NCBI GenBank assembly: GCA_014376885.1
Contig: JACMQR010000014.1
Span: 1-8,419, forward strand
DNA from: Polaromonas sp.
Lineage (GTDB): Bacteria; Pseudomonadota; Gammaproteobacteria; Burkholderiales; Burkholderiaceae_C
Reading direction: 5' to 3'
Length of the DNA: 8,419 nt
Below, one piece after another: positions 1 to 8,010 of the stretch. Position 1 is the first letter of the stretch, and each line of letters begins with the position of its first letter. Made by a program: the position numbers and the translations under genes. The notes below the pieces were generated by a model. It had not been told where the DNA came from and made no database searches. It saw only the letters and a list, made by a program, of their open reading frames with translations.

Positions 1-594
1 CAGGTGCATGGCCAGACCGGCAATGCTGAAAGCGAGCCGGTGCAGAGCATCGTCGGGCCTGGCTACACCCAGATGGCGGCCCAGCATGGCCAGCAGCGCG
101 CCATGCGCCGGTTTGATCTGCTGGTCAATTTCACGCGCCCACACACCGGTTGGCTCCAGCAGTTCCCGAAAGTGAAGGCGCATGCACTGCTGCATCAGCT
201 CGCCCTGCTTCATGGGTTCGAGGAAACCTTTGACAACGGCTTCCAGGCACTGGCGCAAGTTCAGCTGCGGCTGACGAAGTTGTGCCACGCCCTGCGCCGG
301 CATTTTCATCGGTTCAGCAAAAACCGCGCGGTACAGGCCCGCTTTGTCGCCGAAGTAATAGCTGATGGCGCCGATATTTGCGCTGGCCGCCTGGGCTATG
401 GCGCGCGTCGACGTTTTCGCAAAGCCTTTTTCGGAAAACAGCTTCAGCGCCGCGAGCAACAGCGTTTGTCGGGCCTCCAGGCCGCCTGCGCGGGGCTTGC
501 GACCTGAGGCGACGACCTGATCTGACACGGAAATGAAAGGTTCAGGCAGCGCGGACCAGGGATTCAGCTTGAGTCGCTGTGCATTCGATTTCAT
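1..594 (-). CDS. TetR/AcrR-family transcriptional repressor with CerR-type C-terminal region (partial, C-terminus outside window)
   Basis: The minus-strand frame is open from the ATG at 594 to the window edge: 198 codons with no stop, so the C-terminus is missing. Residues about 41-90 form a typical TetR DNA-binding domain: a first helix (ARQTLLLAALKLFSEKGF), then TSTRAIAQAASANIGAISYYFGDKAGLY, where the helix-turn-helix ends in the family signature YYFGDK. The following region, with FLEPMKQGELMQQCMRLHFREL and EIDQQIKPAHGALLAMLGRHLG, resembles the CerR/YbiH (DUF1956) type of ligand-binding domain; this is recognition from memory, not a search. Such repressors usually sit next to an efflux system and bind a small ligand; the target here is not visible. 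The N-terminus carries about 35 residues ahead of the domain, and the ATG has only a weak ribosome binding site, so a GTG at 528 (residue 23) is an alternative start. In-frame stops lie just upstream of 594. The gene follows glnE on the same strand after 69 bases. Confidence 0.88.
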   Translation of the reverse strand, partial: MKSNAQRLKLNPWSALPEPFISVSDQVVASGRKPRAGGLEARQTLLLAALKLFSEKGFAKTSTRAIAQAASANIGAISYYFGDKAGLYRAVFAEPMKMPAQGVAQLRQPQLNLRQCLEAVVKGFLEPMKQGELMQQCMRLHFRELLEPTGVWAREIDQQIKPAHGALLAMLGRHLGVARPDDALHRLAFSIAGLAMHL

Positions 595-613
595 GCCTGT
601 ATTCGAGCACAAA

Positions 614-629
614 AATCAAACGATTGATT
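614..629. promoter_or_regulatory. Candidate TetR-family operator upstream of the repressor gene
   Basis: A perfect inverted repeat, AATCAA-ACGA-TTGATT, has 6-base arms around a 4-base centre whose middle CG is also symmetric. It lies 20-35 bases upstream of the repressor start codon, in an AT-rich island within GC-rich DNA. Size, symmetry and position fit an autoregulatory operator of a TetR-family protein. On the minus strand it overlaps poor -10-like sequences (TATTAA/ATTAAT around 628-635), and a TTGTAA at 655-660 could serve as a -35. The promoter itself is uncertain; the palindrome is seen directly, its function is inferred. Confidence 0.55.
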
Positions 630-663
630 AATAATTACCTAAAGACCCGCGCCCTTACAACTG

Positions 664-3531
664 TCATGGCGGGCCGGTGCCGCGCGAACCCCGGCCTGCT
701 CTGTCGAACGTCGCCACCCACAGCCGCTGGATCGCCTCGCGTTCATTCGTCAGTGTCTGCGGGCTGACCTGGGTTGGCTCTTCATTGAGCCGCGCATTGT
801 GCTGGACCCGTCGCAGTTCGCGGTAAGCCCGTGCGGCGCCCTGGCCGACACCTGCCGGCAGCAGCCCGGCGTGCTCGGCCCGCTGCAGCAGCGCGATGTT
901 GCCCACGTTGTCGGCCATCTCGGGGTTCTTCGCAGATGCGGACAGCACCAAAAACTGAACCGCAAATTCGGCATCGACCATACCGCCCGACGTGTGCTTG
1001 ACGTCGAACTTTTCAGCATGCGGCGCTTTACTGACGGGGCCGACAGCGACGGTTCCTGTGGCCGTTCCGGCGCTAAAGACGCGGGTATTTCGCGCTGGAT
1101 GCGCGGCCCGTACCTTTTCACGCATGGCGACAATTTCGTGCTGCAGCGCAGCGATATCGCGCGGTGCCATGATGACGCTTCGGCGAATGGCTTCAAAACG
1201 CTGGCGCAGCAGTTCGTCGCCCAGCACGAAACGCGCCCGCGTCATCGCCTGGTGTTCCCAGGTCCAGGCGGTGTTGCTGCCGCGCTGCTGCTGGTAGTTG
1301 GCGTAAGCCGAAAAACTGGTCACCAGCAAGCCGGAATTTCCGTTTGGCCGCAGGGCGGTGTCGATCTCGTACAGATCGCCCTCGCCGGTCTTTACCGTCA
1401 GCCAATTGATCAGCTTGCGCACAAAAGCGGCATACACCTCAGGGGCGCGCTCGTGCTCGTCCTCGTAAACAAAAACGATGTCCAGGTCGCTGCCGTATCC
1501 CAACTCTTTGCCGCCTAGTTTTCCGTAGGCAATGATGGCAAATTGCGGCGCTTCGCGATGCCGTTCTTTCAGGCGCTGCCAGCACCAGTGGGCCGTCACA
1601 CCCAGAACCGTTTCGGCCAGCGCGCTCAAATCATCTGCTACCTGCTCCACCGTGAGCACACCTTCAACGTCGCGCGCCAAAGTACGAAACACTTCAGCAT
1701 GGTGGGCACGGCGCAGCAGATTCAGGCAGGTTTCTTCGTCGTCTTCGCCGGTGCGTTTGAACGACGCCAGTCGCTCATGAAGTTCGCGCGCAAACAGCGC
1801 AGCATCAAAGCGTTCGTGCAGCATCTCGTTGCTGGCCAGTTCGTCGATTACGCCAGGGTGCTGCAGCAAATAACGCGCTGGCCATTTCGCCGCACCCAGC
1901 AAGCGCAGCAGGCGCTCGTGTACGGCCGGGCGTTCCAGCAGTAGCGCCAGATAACTTTCGCGTCGCAGCAGGGGCTCAATCCAGTCAATGACACGGATGG
2001 CGGCCTCTTCTGTTACTGCGCCCTCCTGCAACCAGATGGCCGTGCGCTGGATCAGCCGCGCCAGGCGGGCGCGCGAATCGTCACGCAATGCAAGTATGCG
2101 CGGGTGCTGGCGCCAGAGCGCCAGCCGGGCTCGAAATTGCACTGGCCATTGCTCTGACAACTGTTCCAGAACGTCCCGGCCCTGCTCACCACCAGCAGCC
2201 CGCAAATTAGCCGCACCACCTGCCGGACCGCAAGTTCTGCACTCCTCCTTTCCACCCAACAATCTGTCGAATTCACCCGCTACCAATTCGCGGTGCGTAT
2301 CCAGCTCGCGCAGCAATCCAGCCGCCTGCCCAAAACCCATCGTGTGCGCCACCCAGTCGAGGTCGTCGTCGCGCGTTGGCAACACATGGGTCTGCTGGTC
2401 GTCAAGGTACTGAATGCGGTGTTCGACGCGGCGCAAAAAAACATACGCTCGTGTCAGCGCGTCGGCCGTGTCCTGCGGCATCAGGTTGGCTTTTGCGAGG
2501 CGCTGCAGCGCGTCAATTGTGCGGCGGGTGCGCAGCTCAGGAAACTGTCCGCCGCGCACCACCTGCAGCAGCTGCACGGTAAATTCGATTTCACGAATGC
2601 CGCCGCGCGATATCTTTACGTCGTTGGCCCGTTCAGGATGGCCGGCACACCGTTTGGCCGCATGTTCGCGAATCTGCCGCTGCAAAACGCGCAGCGCATC
2701 GAACACGCTGTAGTCCAGGTAACGCCTGAAAACAAACGGCAGCACGACCCCGCGAACCGCCAGCGCCAGCCCGGTCGCAATGCATCGCTGCGGCGCCACC
2801 ACCCGGCTTTTGAGCCAGGCGAAGCGTTCCCATTCGCGACCCTGCGCCTGAAAGTAATCTTCCAGCGCGCCGAGAGAAACCGCCGCCGGGCCCGAGTTGC
2901 CATTTGGCCGCAGCGCCAGATCAACGCGAAAAACGAAACCGTGTTCGGTAACGTCGCCAATCAGGGCAAAAATAGTCCGGACTTGGTGCGCAAAATATTC
3001 GTGATTGGAAATCTGGCCGCGCCCGTCTGACCGGCCGGCCGTTTCGCCATCGTGGTCGTAGACATAGATCAGGTCGATGTCGCTGGAAACATTAAGCTCG
3101 CGCCCGCCCAGCTTGCCCATGCCGACTACCCACAAGCAGGCGCGGCTGCCGTCTGGCGCCAGCGGCGGGCCATACAGGGCATCGAGCATCGCATTGGTCT
3201 CTTGTACCGCGACATCCAGCGCAAGTTCGGCCAGTTCGGTCATGGCTTGTATGACGACGGCCAGCGGAGCCTGTTGTCCGCAGTCCAGCACCGCCAGACG
3301 TTCGATGACCAGTTGGCGCAGCACCCGCAGGGCGGCGGAAGTGTCCATTCCGGTGGCCTGCAAGGCCAGGAAGACGGCCTGCATGCCAGCGTGCAGTGGC
3401 GGGCCTTCGGCCAGCAAATGCAGCCGGTCGGCATAGCGCCGGCGAATGCGCTGGACCGTGCGCGAATACATCGCAGCATCATCTGGCAAAAGCCCGGACT
3501 CGGGGCTGGCAGTCAAGGGAGTGCTCATCAC
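664..3531 (-). CDS. glnE: Bifunctional glutamine synthetase adenylyltransferase / adenylyl-removing enzyme
   Basis: GlnE attaches AMP to a tyrosine of glutamine synthetase to lower its activity and removes it by phosphorolysis, under control of PII protein and glutamine, in the cytoplasm. The 955-residue frame shows both nucleotidyltransferase halves. The N-terminal (removing) half has GMGKLGGRELNVSSDIDLIY at about 137-156, with the Asp pair D151/D153, and VDLALRPNGNSG at 203-214. The C-terminal (transferring) half has AYGKLGGKELGYGSDLDIVF at about 668-687, with D682/D684, and IDTALRPNGNSG at 723-734. Each is followed by a helical domain of the GlnD-UTase type (about 290-425 and 795-940). Length is close to the family (E. 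coli about 946). The frame opens with GTG at 3531 followed by ATG at 3528; a stop lies two codons further upstream, so one of these is the start, and neither has a clear ribosome binding site. Oddities: a CxxC in the linker (C431/C434), about 20 extra residues near 818-840, and a Gly/Arg/Pro tail. It is divergent from yhdP. Confidence 0.97.
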   Translation of the reverse strand: MMSTPLTASPESGLLPDDAAMYSRTVQRIRRRYADRLHLLAEGPPLHAGMQAVFLALQATGMDTSAALRVLRQLVIERLAVLDCGQQAPLAVVIQAMTELAELALDVAVQETNAMLDALYGPPLAPDGSRACLWVVGMGKLGGRELNVSSDIDLIYVYDHDGETAGRSDGRGQISNHEYFAHQVRTIFALIGDVTEHGFVFRVDLALRPNGNSGPAAVSLGALEDYFQAQGREWERFAWLKSRVVAPQRCIATGLALAVRGVVLPFVFRRYLDYSVFDALRVLQRQIREHAAKRCAGHPERANDVKISRGGIREIEFTVQLLQVVRGGQFPELRTRRTIDALQRLAKANLMPQDTADALTRAYVFLRRVEHRIQYLDDQQTHVLPTRDDDLDWVAHTMGFGQAAGLLRELDTHRELVAGEFDRLLGGKEECRTCGPAGGAANLRAAGGEQGRDVLEQLSEQWPVQFRARLALWRQHPRILALRDDSRARLARLIQRTAIWLQEGAVTEEAAIRVIDWIEPLLRRESYLALLLERPAVHERLLRLLGAAKWPARYLLQHPGVIDELASNEMLHERFDAALFARELHERLASFKRTGEDDEETCLNLLRRAHHAEVFRTLARDVEGVLTVEQVADDLSALAETVLGVTAHWCWQRLKERHREAPQFAIIAYGKLGGKELGYGSDLDIVFVYEDEHERAPEVYAAFVRKLINWLTVKTGEGDLYEIDTALRPNGNSGLLVTSFSAYANYQQQRGSNTAWTWEHQAMTRARFVLGDELLRQRFEAIRRSVIMAPRDIAALQHEIVAMREKVRAAHPARNTRVFSAGTATGTVAVGPVSKAPHAEKFDVKHTSGGMVDAEFAVQFLVLSASAKNPEMADNVGNIALLQRAEHAGLLPAGVGQGAARAYRELRRVQHNARLNEEPTQVSPQTLTNEREAIQRLWVATFDRAGRGSRGTGPP

Positions 3532-3602
3532 ACTACGTCACACACAAGCATGAATGACGGGCCAGGCGCAGGGTACTTGCGGCGGTCATAATTCCCGGGT
3601 CA
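3532..3602. promoter_or_regulatory. Divergent glnE/yhdP intergenic region with a weak yhdP promoter candidate
   Basis: These 71 bases must hold the start signals of both divergent genes unless those lie inside the coding regions. On the plus strand CATAAT at 3587-3592 matches five of six bases of the -10 consensus, but no convincing -35 lies 16-18 bases upstream. Transcription from it would begin only a few bases before the yhdP ATG at 3603. No clear glnE promoter is visible on the minus strand. A 5+5 inverted repeat CGTCA/TGACG (3536-3540 and 3555-3559) is short enough to be chance. Confidence 0.3.
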
Positions 3603-6600
3603 ATGGAGCCAACGATTCTCACCCCGCCTGCACTGCCTTCCCGGCGAATTCGGTGGCTTGCCAGAGCCGCAAGCGTCACGATGTGGCTGCTTGCTACGGC
3701 CTGGCTGCTGTTCGCTCTGGGCTGGTTGGAGCTTCATGGCTGGATTGTGCCGCGAATCGGCGAATTTCGTCCGCGGCTGGAGACCGCTGCCAGCAAGGCG
3801 CTGGGCCTGCCGGTCCTTATCGGGCAGATCACCGCCAAATCAGAAGGCGTGTTCCCGATTTTCGAGCTTGCCGACGTCCGTCTGCTGGATGCTAGCGAAC
3901 AGGTGGCGCTGCGCTTGCCGCGCATCTCGGGCGTACTCACACCGGCGTCGCTTTGGGGCCGTGGGTTTGAGCAGCTGCTGATCGAGCAACCTGAGCTGGA
4001 CGTTCGCCGCGCGAGTAACGGCAGGTTTTATGTTGGCGGATTGCCGGTTTCGGAACGCAGCGACACCGGAGGCGGTGCCGTCATCGACTGGATTTTTTCC
4101 CAATCCGAATTGGTGATACGTGGCGGCACCGTGCGCTGGACCGACGAGCTACGGCAGGCGCCGACTTTGGCGCTCACCAACGTCGACTGGGTACTGCGCA
4201 ACTCGCGTCATCGCCACGCGGTGCGCCTGGACGCCACACCGCCCGCCAATCTGGGTGACCGCTTCACGCTCAGGGGCATGTTCCGTCAGCCGCTACTGTC
4301 AACCCGGGAAGGCGACTTCACCAACTGGTCAGGCCAGATGTACGGCGAATTCGCGCGAACCAACCTTGCCCGGATCACGCCCTATGCAAACCTTCAAAAT
4401 CTCGGCATCACCCTTGCCAGTGGCAACGGCGCGCTTCGCGTCTGGGCCGACGTAAGGGACGGGCAGCTCACCGGTGGTCTGGCCGATGTGGCCTTGCAGG
4501 GCGTCGAGGCCAGGCTTGGCAACAAGCTCGAACCGCTCGCCTTTGATTCGGTGTCTGGCCGTATCGGCGGCGCGCGGCGCGTGGACGGCTTTAACTTCAA
4601 CACCGAAAACCTTCGCTTTCGCACCCGTGACGGGGTGCAGTGGCCGGGCGGGAATATGACGCTGGCCCATACCAGCCGCGAAGGCCAGCGCGCCGAAAAC
4701 ACCGAACTTAATGCCGACAAACTGGACCTGGCCGCGCTGGCGCAAATAGCCAGCCGCCTGCCCGTCGGCAACGTCACGCATGCGCTGATTCAGTCTTTTG
4801 TGCCCAGCGGGCAGGTTGAAACCGTAAAGGCGCGCTGGCAGGGTCCACTGGACGCCCTGAACACGTTCGCGGTCAGCGGGCAGGTCACCGCGTTGAGCCT
4901 GGCGGCGGGGCCGGCAGGCATGGGCGGACAGGCGCCGAACCAACACGAAACGCCCGGCCGACCCGGATTGAGCGGCGGCACGATTGATTTCGAAATGACG
5001 CAAGACGGCGGCAAGGCGCAAGTACTGATCGACAACGGCAGTCTGGATTTTCCGGGCGTATTTGAAGAGTCGCGGGTGCCGTTTGACAAACTGACGGCGG
5101 AGGCGACCTGGAAAGTATCGGGCCGCACTATTGAGGCGAGGCTGCGCAACCTGCAGTTTTCCAATGCCGACGCCGAAGGACAGGCACAGGTCAGCTGGCG
5201 CACCGACGATGCGTCAGCGGTCGCGGGACCCGCCACGCAGCGAGCCGCTAGCAAACCGGCACCCATCTGGCCAGATCGTCGCTTTCCCGGCGTGCTTGAT
5301 TTGCAGGGATCGCTGACGCGCGGCAATGGCGCCAGAGTCCATCGCTACCTGCCGCTGGTGATGGCCGAGCCGGTACGGCACTACGTGCGCGACGCTGTGC
5401 TGGCGGGCGCGGTCAGCGATATAAATTTCAAGGTCAAAGGGCCGGTCGATGCGATCCCGTTCAGCAACCCGGCGCTGGGTGAATTTAGGGTCACGGCAAA
5501 GGTGCAGGGCGGGCAGTACGCCTATGTGCCGAAGATTCTGCAGCCGGCCAACGAACTGCCCTGGCCGGCATTGACAGATTTGAAGGGCGAGCTGGTTTTC
5601 ATGCGCGCAGCGCTTGAAGTCAATGGCGCCAGCGCCAAAGTCGCCGGCCTGCCGGGCCTGAGGCTGGTCAAGGCCAGCGCGAAGATTCCCGACCTGCTGA
5701 AAAACGCCACCATCGATGCGAGCCTGGAGGCCAACGGCCCGCTTAACGAGGCGCTGGCCTTTGTCAACACTTCGCCGCTGCTGGGCATTACCAGTCAGGC
5801 GCTGACGAAAACCGTGGCGTCTGGCGCCGCCGACTACCGTTTTCGTCTGGGCTTGCCCATTAGCGCCATCAGTAATGCAAGCGTTGAGGGCACGGTCGTC
5901 CTGCCCGGAAACGATGTTCAGTTCGCGCCAGGCACGCCGCCGCTGGACAACCTTCGCGGCCTCGTCCGCATTACCGAGCGCGGCGTCGATGTCAAAGGCG
6001 TGCAGGCCCGGATGCTGGGCGGTGATGTACGTGTCGATGGCGGCATGCAGGCGGCGCGTGCGGGCGCAGCAGCAGAGCCCGAGGCAGAGGCTCCGGTGGT
6101 CTTCAAGGCACAGGGCACGCTTAGCGCCGAGGGCCTGAAGCAACTCAAGGAAATTGGCGTCGTTTCGCGGCTGGCACAACAGGCCAGCGGCAGTGCGGCC
6201 TACACCGCCTCACTGGGTTTCAGAAAAGGCGTGACCGAGGTCAGTGTCAGCAGCAACCTGCAGGGCATGGCCTTGAGTCTGCCCGCGCCTCTTGGGAAAA
6301 CCGCCGATGCGGCACTTCCTGTAGTTTTTGAAAACACCCTGCTGACCGAGTCGTTGAAGCCTGGGCAAGCCTTGCAGGACCGGCTGGCGCTCACCATCGG
6401 CAACGTGGCAACCATCAACTACGTGCGCGACCTCAGCGGCGACCAGCCCCGCGTGATTCGCGGCAGCATCGGCGTCGGGCTGGAAGACGGAGAGGCGGTG
6501 CAGCGGCTTGACAACGGCGTCACCGCCAACATCAATCTGGCCCAGGTCAACCTCGATGCGTGGGAAAAAATTCTGGGCAGTGCCATCAGCACGCAGCCCG

Positions 6601-7847
6601 TGGGAGCCGTGCCGCCTGCGCCTGCGCCTGGAACTGGCGCTGCGCTGGCCTATCTTCCTACCCTCATGGCCGTACGCGCAAAAGAACTGACTGTGCAGGG
6701 GCGAACACTGCGCAACGTGGTGGTCGGGGGTTCTCGCGAAGGCTTGAACTGGCGCGCCAACATCGACGCCAACGAACTCAACGGATATGTCGAATTTCGC
6801 CAAGCGGACGGCACTGGCGGCCTGGGCGGCGGTCGCGTCTACGCACGGCTGGCGCGCCTTAGCCTGGCGCCGGCAACCGCCAATGAGGTGGAAGCCCTGC
6901 TCGATGAACAACCAGCCAACATTCCGGCGCTAGATATAGTCGTCGAGGACTTCGAATTGCGCGGCAAAAGGCTGGGCCGGGTGGAGATCGAGGCGGTGAA
7001 TCGCAACGTCAATGCCGCGGCCCGGGACAGCGCCAGAGAATGGCGGCTCAACAAGCTTAATGTGACGTTGCCCGAAGCCGTACTGACGGCCAGCGGTAAC
7101 TGGGCCGCGCCCAGGCTAGCCGACGCGGCAGCGCTGCCGGTAAGTGGCCGCAGCGGGGCAGAACGGCGGCGTACCAGCATGAATTTCAGGCTGGATGTGA
7201 CCGACTCGGGCGAGCTGTTGAAACGCTTTGGCATGGCTGATCTGATCCGGCGTGGCAAAGGCCGGCTGGAAGGCCAGATCGGCTGGGCCGGCTCGCCGCT
7301 CAGCCTGGACTACCCCAGTCTGGGTGGCCAGTTCAATGTGGATATGGAGTCGGGGCAGTTCGTGAAAGCCGACCCGGGCATCGGCAGACTTCTGGGCGTG
7401 CTTAGCCTGCAATCCTTGCCGCGCCGGCTGACGCTTGATTTCCGCGATGTATTCTCCGAGGGTTTTGCCTTCGACTTCGTGCGCGGCGACGTGAACATCA
7501 GTCAGGGCATTGCGCAAACCAACAACCTGCAGATGAGTGGCGTCAATGCCGCCGTGCTGATGGAAGGCCGCGCTGATATTTCCCGTGAAACGCAGGATCT
7601 GAAAGTGGTGGTTGTGCCCGAAATCAATGCTGGCACCGCGTCGCTGATTGCCACTGTCATCAACCCGGCCATCGGCCTGGGCACATTTCTCGCTCAGGTT
7701 TTCCTGCGTCGCCCGCTGATGGAAGCTGCCACGCAGGAGTTCCATATTGATGGCACCTGGGCCGACCCGAAAATCACCAAGGTCGACCGGCGGGCGGCGG
7801 CAGCGGCGAGGGCGGCCGAAAACAACCCACCTCCCGCGACGCGGTAG
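3603..7847 (+). CDS. yhdP: YhdP family AsmA-like envelope phospholipid-transport protein
   Basis: This 1414-residue protein belongs to the YhdP (TIGR02099, DUF3971/AsmA-like) family. In E. coli, YhdP with TamB and YdbH is needed to move phospholipids from the inner to the outer membrane, probably as a long beta-rich groove across the periplasm. Residues 1-23 are basic and cytoplasmic, about 24-47 form the single membrane anchor (MWLLATAWLLFALGW), and the rest is predicted periplasmic. The early segment WIVPRIGEFRPRLE (47-60), with GFEQLLIEQPELDVRR further on, is typical. The C-terminal AsmA-like region (about 1215-1392) carries the best conserved block: DPGIGRLLGVLSLQSLPRRL (1257-1276) followed by TLDFRDVFSEGFAFDF (1277-1292), then ETQDLKVVVVPEINAG (1329-1344). 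It is longer than E. coli YhdP (about 1270), partly through flexible loops near 437-459, 815-832 and 1000-1013. The ATG is the only start that keeps the whole anchor; the ribosome binding site is weak. It ends with TAG at 7845-7847, 168 bases before the next gene. Confidence 0.95.
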   Translation: MEPTILTPPALPSRRIRWLARAASVTMWLLATAWLLFALGWLELHGWIVPRIGEFRPRLETAASKALGLPVLIGQITAKSEGVFPIFELADVRLLDASEQVALRLPRISGVLTPASLWGRGFEQLLIEQPELDVRRASNGRFYVGGLPVSERSDTGGGAVIDWIFSQSELVIRGGTVRWTDELRQAPTLALTNVDWVLRNSRHRHAVRLDATPPANLGDRFTLRGMFRQPLLSTREGDFTNWSGQMYGEFARTNLARITPYANLQNLGITLASGNGALRVWADVRDGQLTGGLADVALQGVEARLGNKLEPLAFDSVSGRIGGARRVDGFNFNTENLRFRTRDGVQWPGGNMTLAHTSREGQRAENTELNADKLDLAALAQIASRLPVGNVTHALIQSFVPSGQVETVKARWQGPLDALNTFAVSGQVTALSLAAGPAGMGGQAPNQHETPGRPGLSGGTIDFEMTQDGGKAQVLIDNGSLDFPGVFEESRVPFDKLTAEATWKVSGRTIEARLRNLQFSNADAEGQAQVSWRTDDASAVAGPATQRAASKPAPIWPDRRFPGVLDLQGSLTRGNGARVHRYLPLVMAEPVRHYVRDAVLAGAVSDINFKVKGPVDAIPFSNPALGEFRVTAKVQGGQYAYVPKILQPANELPWPALTDLKGELVFMRAALEVNGASAKVAGLPGLRLVKASAKIPDLLKNATIDASLEANGPLNEALAFVNTSPLLGITSQALTKTVASGAADYRFRLGLPISAISNASVEGTVVLPGNDVQFAPGTPPLDNLRGLVRITERGVDVKGVQARMLGGDVRVDGGMQAARAGAAAEPEAEAPVVFKAQGTLSAEGLKQLKEIGVVSRLAQQASGSAAYTASLGFRKGVTEVSVSSNLQGMALSLPAPLGKTADAALPVVFENTLLTESLKPGQALQDRLALTIGNVATINYVRDLSGDQPRVIRGSIGVGLEDGEAVQRLDNGVTANINLAQVNLDAWEKILGSAISTQPVGAVPPAPAPGTGAALAYLPTLMAVRAKELTVQGRTLRNVVVGGSREGLNWRANIDANELNGYVEFRQADGTGGLGGGRVYARLARLSLAPATANEVEALLDEQPANIPALDIVVEDFELRGKRLGRVEIEAVNRNVNAAARDSAREWRLNKLNVTLPEAVLTASGNWAAPRLADAAALPVSGRSGAERRRTSMNFRLDVTDSGELLKRFGMADLIRRGKGRLEGQIGWAGSPLSLDYPSLGGQFNVDMESGQFVKADPGIGRLLGVLSLQSLPRRLTLDFRDVFSEGFAFDFVRGDVNISQGIAQTNNLQMSGVNAAVLMEGRADISRETQDLKVVVVPEINAGTASLIATVINPAIGLGTFLAQVFLRRPLMEAATQEFHIDGTWADPKITKVDRRAAAAARAAENNPPPATR

Positions 7848-7876
7848 GCACACTGTGCGTGGCCGCATCTGCGAAC

Positions 7877-7905
7877 GTGGCGAAAGGCCTGCAGCGGGTT
7901 AAAAT
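7877..7905 (+). promoter_or_regulatory. Candidate sigma-70 promoter for the amidase gene
   Basis: TAAAAT at 7900-7905 matches five of six bases of the -10 consensus. It stands where the sequence changes from GC-rich to AT-rich, a common look for betaproteobacterial promoters. A -35 at 7877-7882 (GTGGCG, 17-base spacing) agrees in only three positions, so it is weak. Transcription would begin near 7912 and give a leader of about 100 bases before the ATG at 8016. The alternatives TATTAG (7953) and TATAGC (7962) also lack good -35 partners. Confidence 0.4.
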
Positions 7906-7922
7906 TCAAACAAAAATTAGCC

Positions 7923-7992
7923 TTCAGCCGGCGTAATTCCTGAATAAACAGCTATTAGTTCTATAGCAAATTGCTTTTGCGGCTGAAAGCCG
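7923..7992 (+). other. Overlapping inverted repeats in the leader of the amidase gene
   Basis: Several pairing segments lie here. TTCAGCCG (7923-7930) is an exact reverse complement of CGGCTGAA (7980-7987). GCTAT (7951-7955) pairs with ATAGC (7963-7967) across a 7-base loop, and GCAAA (7966-7970) pairs with TTTGC (7976-7980). CGGCT (7980-7984) can also pair with AGCCG (7988-7992) across a GAA loop. The first and last pairings use the same CGGCT, so they exclude each other. No run of T follows, so it does not look like a simple terminator. It could be a regulatory leader, part of a dispersed intergenic repeat, or chance. Confidence 0.4.
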
Positions 7993-8003
7993 AAACCACC
8001 CGC

Positions 8004-8010
8004 AAAGGAA
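8004..8010 (+). promoter_or_regulatory. Ribosome binding site of the Nit-type amidase gene
   Basis: AAAGGAA ends 5 bases before the ATG at 8016. It is the clearest Shine-Dalgarno sequence in the window and settles the start of that gene. Confidence 0.75.

Noticed and set aside
4..507. Plus-strand open frame of 167 codons
   Set aside because: It lies antisense to the TetR-family gene, whose protein shows a clear DNA-binding domain; the plus-strand product shows no recognisable motif.
1321..2930. Similar short sequences around 1345 and 2905 (both encode LRPNGNSG), as a DNA repeat
   Set aside because: They reflect the ancient duplication of the nucleotidyltransferase domain in GlnE, a known family trait, not a recent repeat.
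799..3030. Long plus-strand open frames (such as 799-1518 and 2293-3030)
   Set aside because: They lie antisense within glnE, whose frame is complete and strongly recognisable; GC-rich codon use produces such shadows.
3536..3559. Inverted repeat CGTCA/TGACG between glnE and yhdP, as an operator
   Set aside because: Arms of only five bases with a 14-base spacer and no extension are expected by chance.
5214..6179. Minus-strand open frame of 321 codons
   Set aside because: It is antisense to yhdP, has no plausible ribosome binding site or domain, and reads as Arg/Gln/Ala-rich shadow translation.
7848..7858. Palindrome GCACA-C-TGTGC just after the yhdP stop, as a terminator
   Set aside because: The stem is very short and no run of T follows, so it cannot be supported as an intrinsic terminator.
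7116..7868. Minus-strand open frame of 250 codons
   Set aside because: It is antisense to the most conserved part of yhdP and shows no domain of its own.
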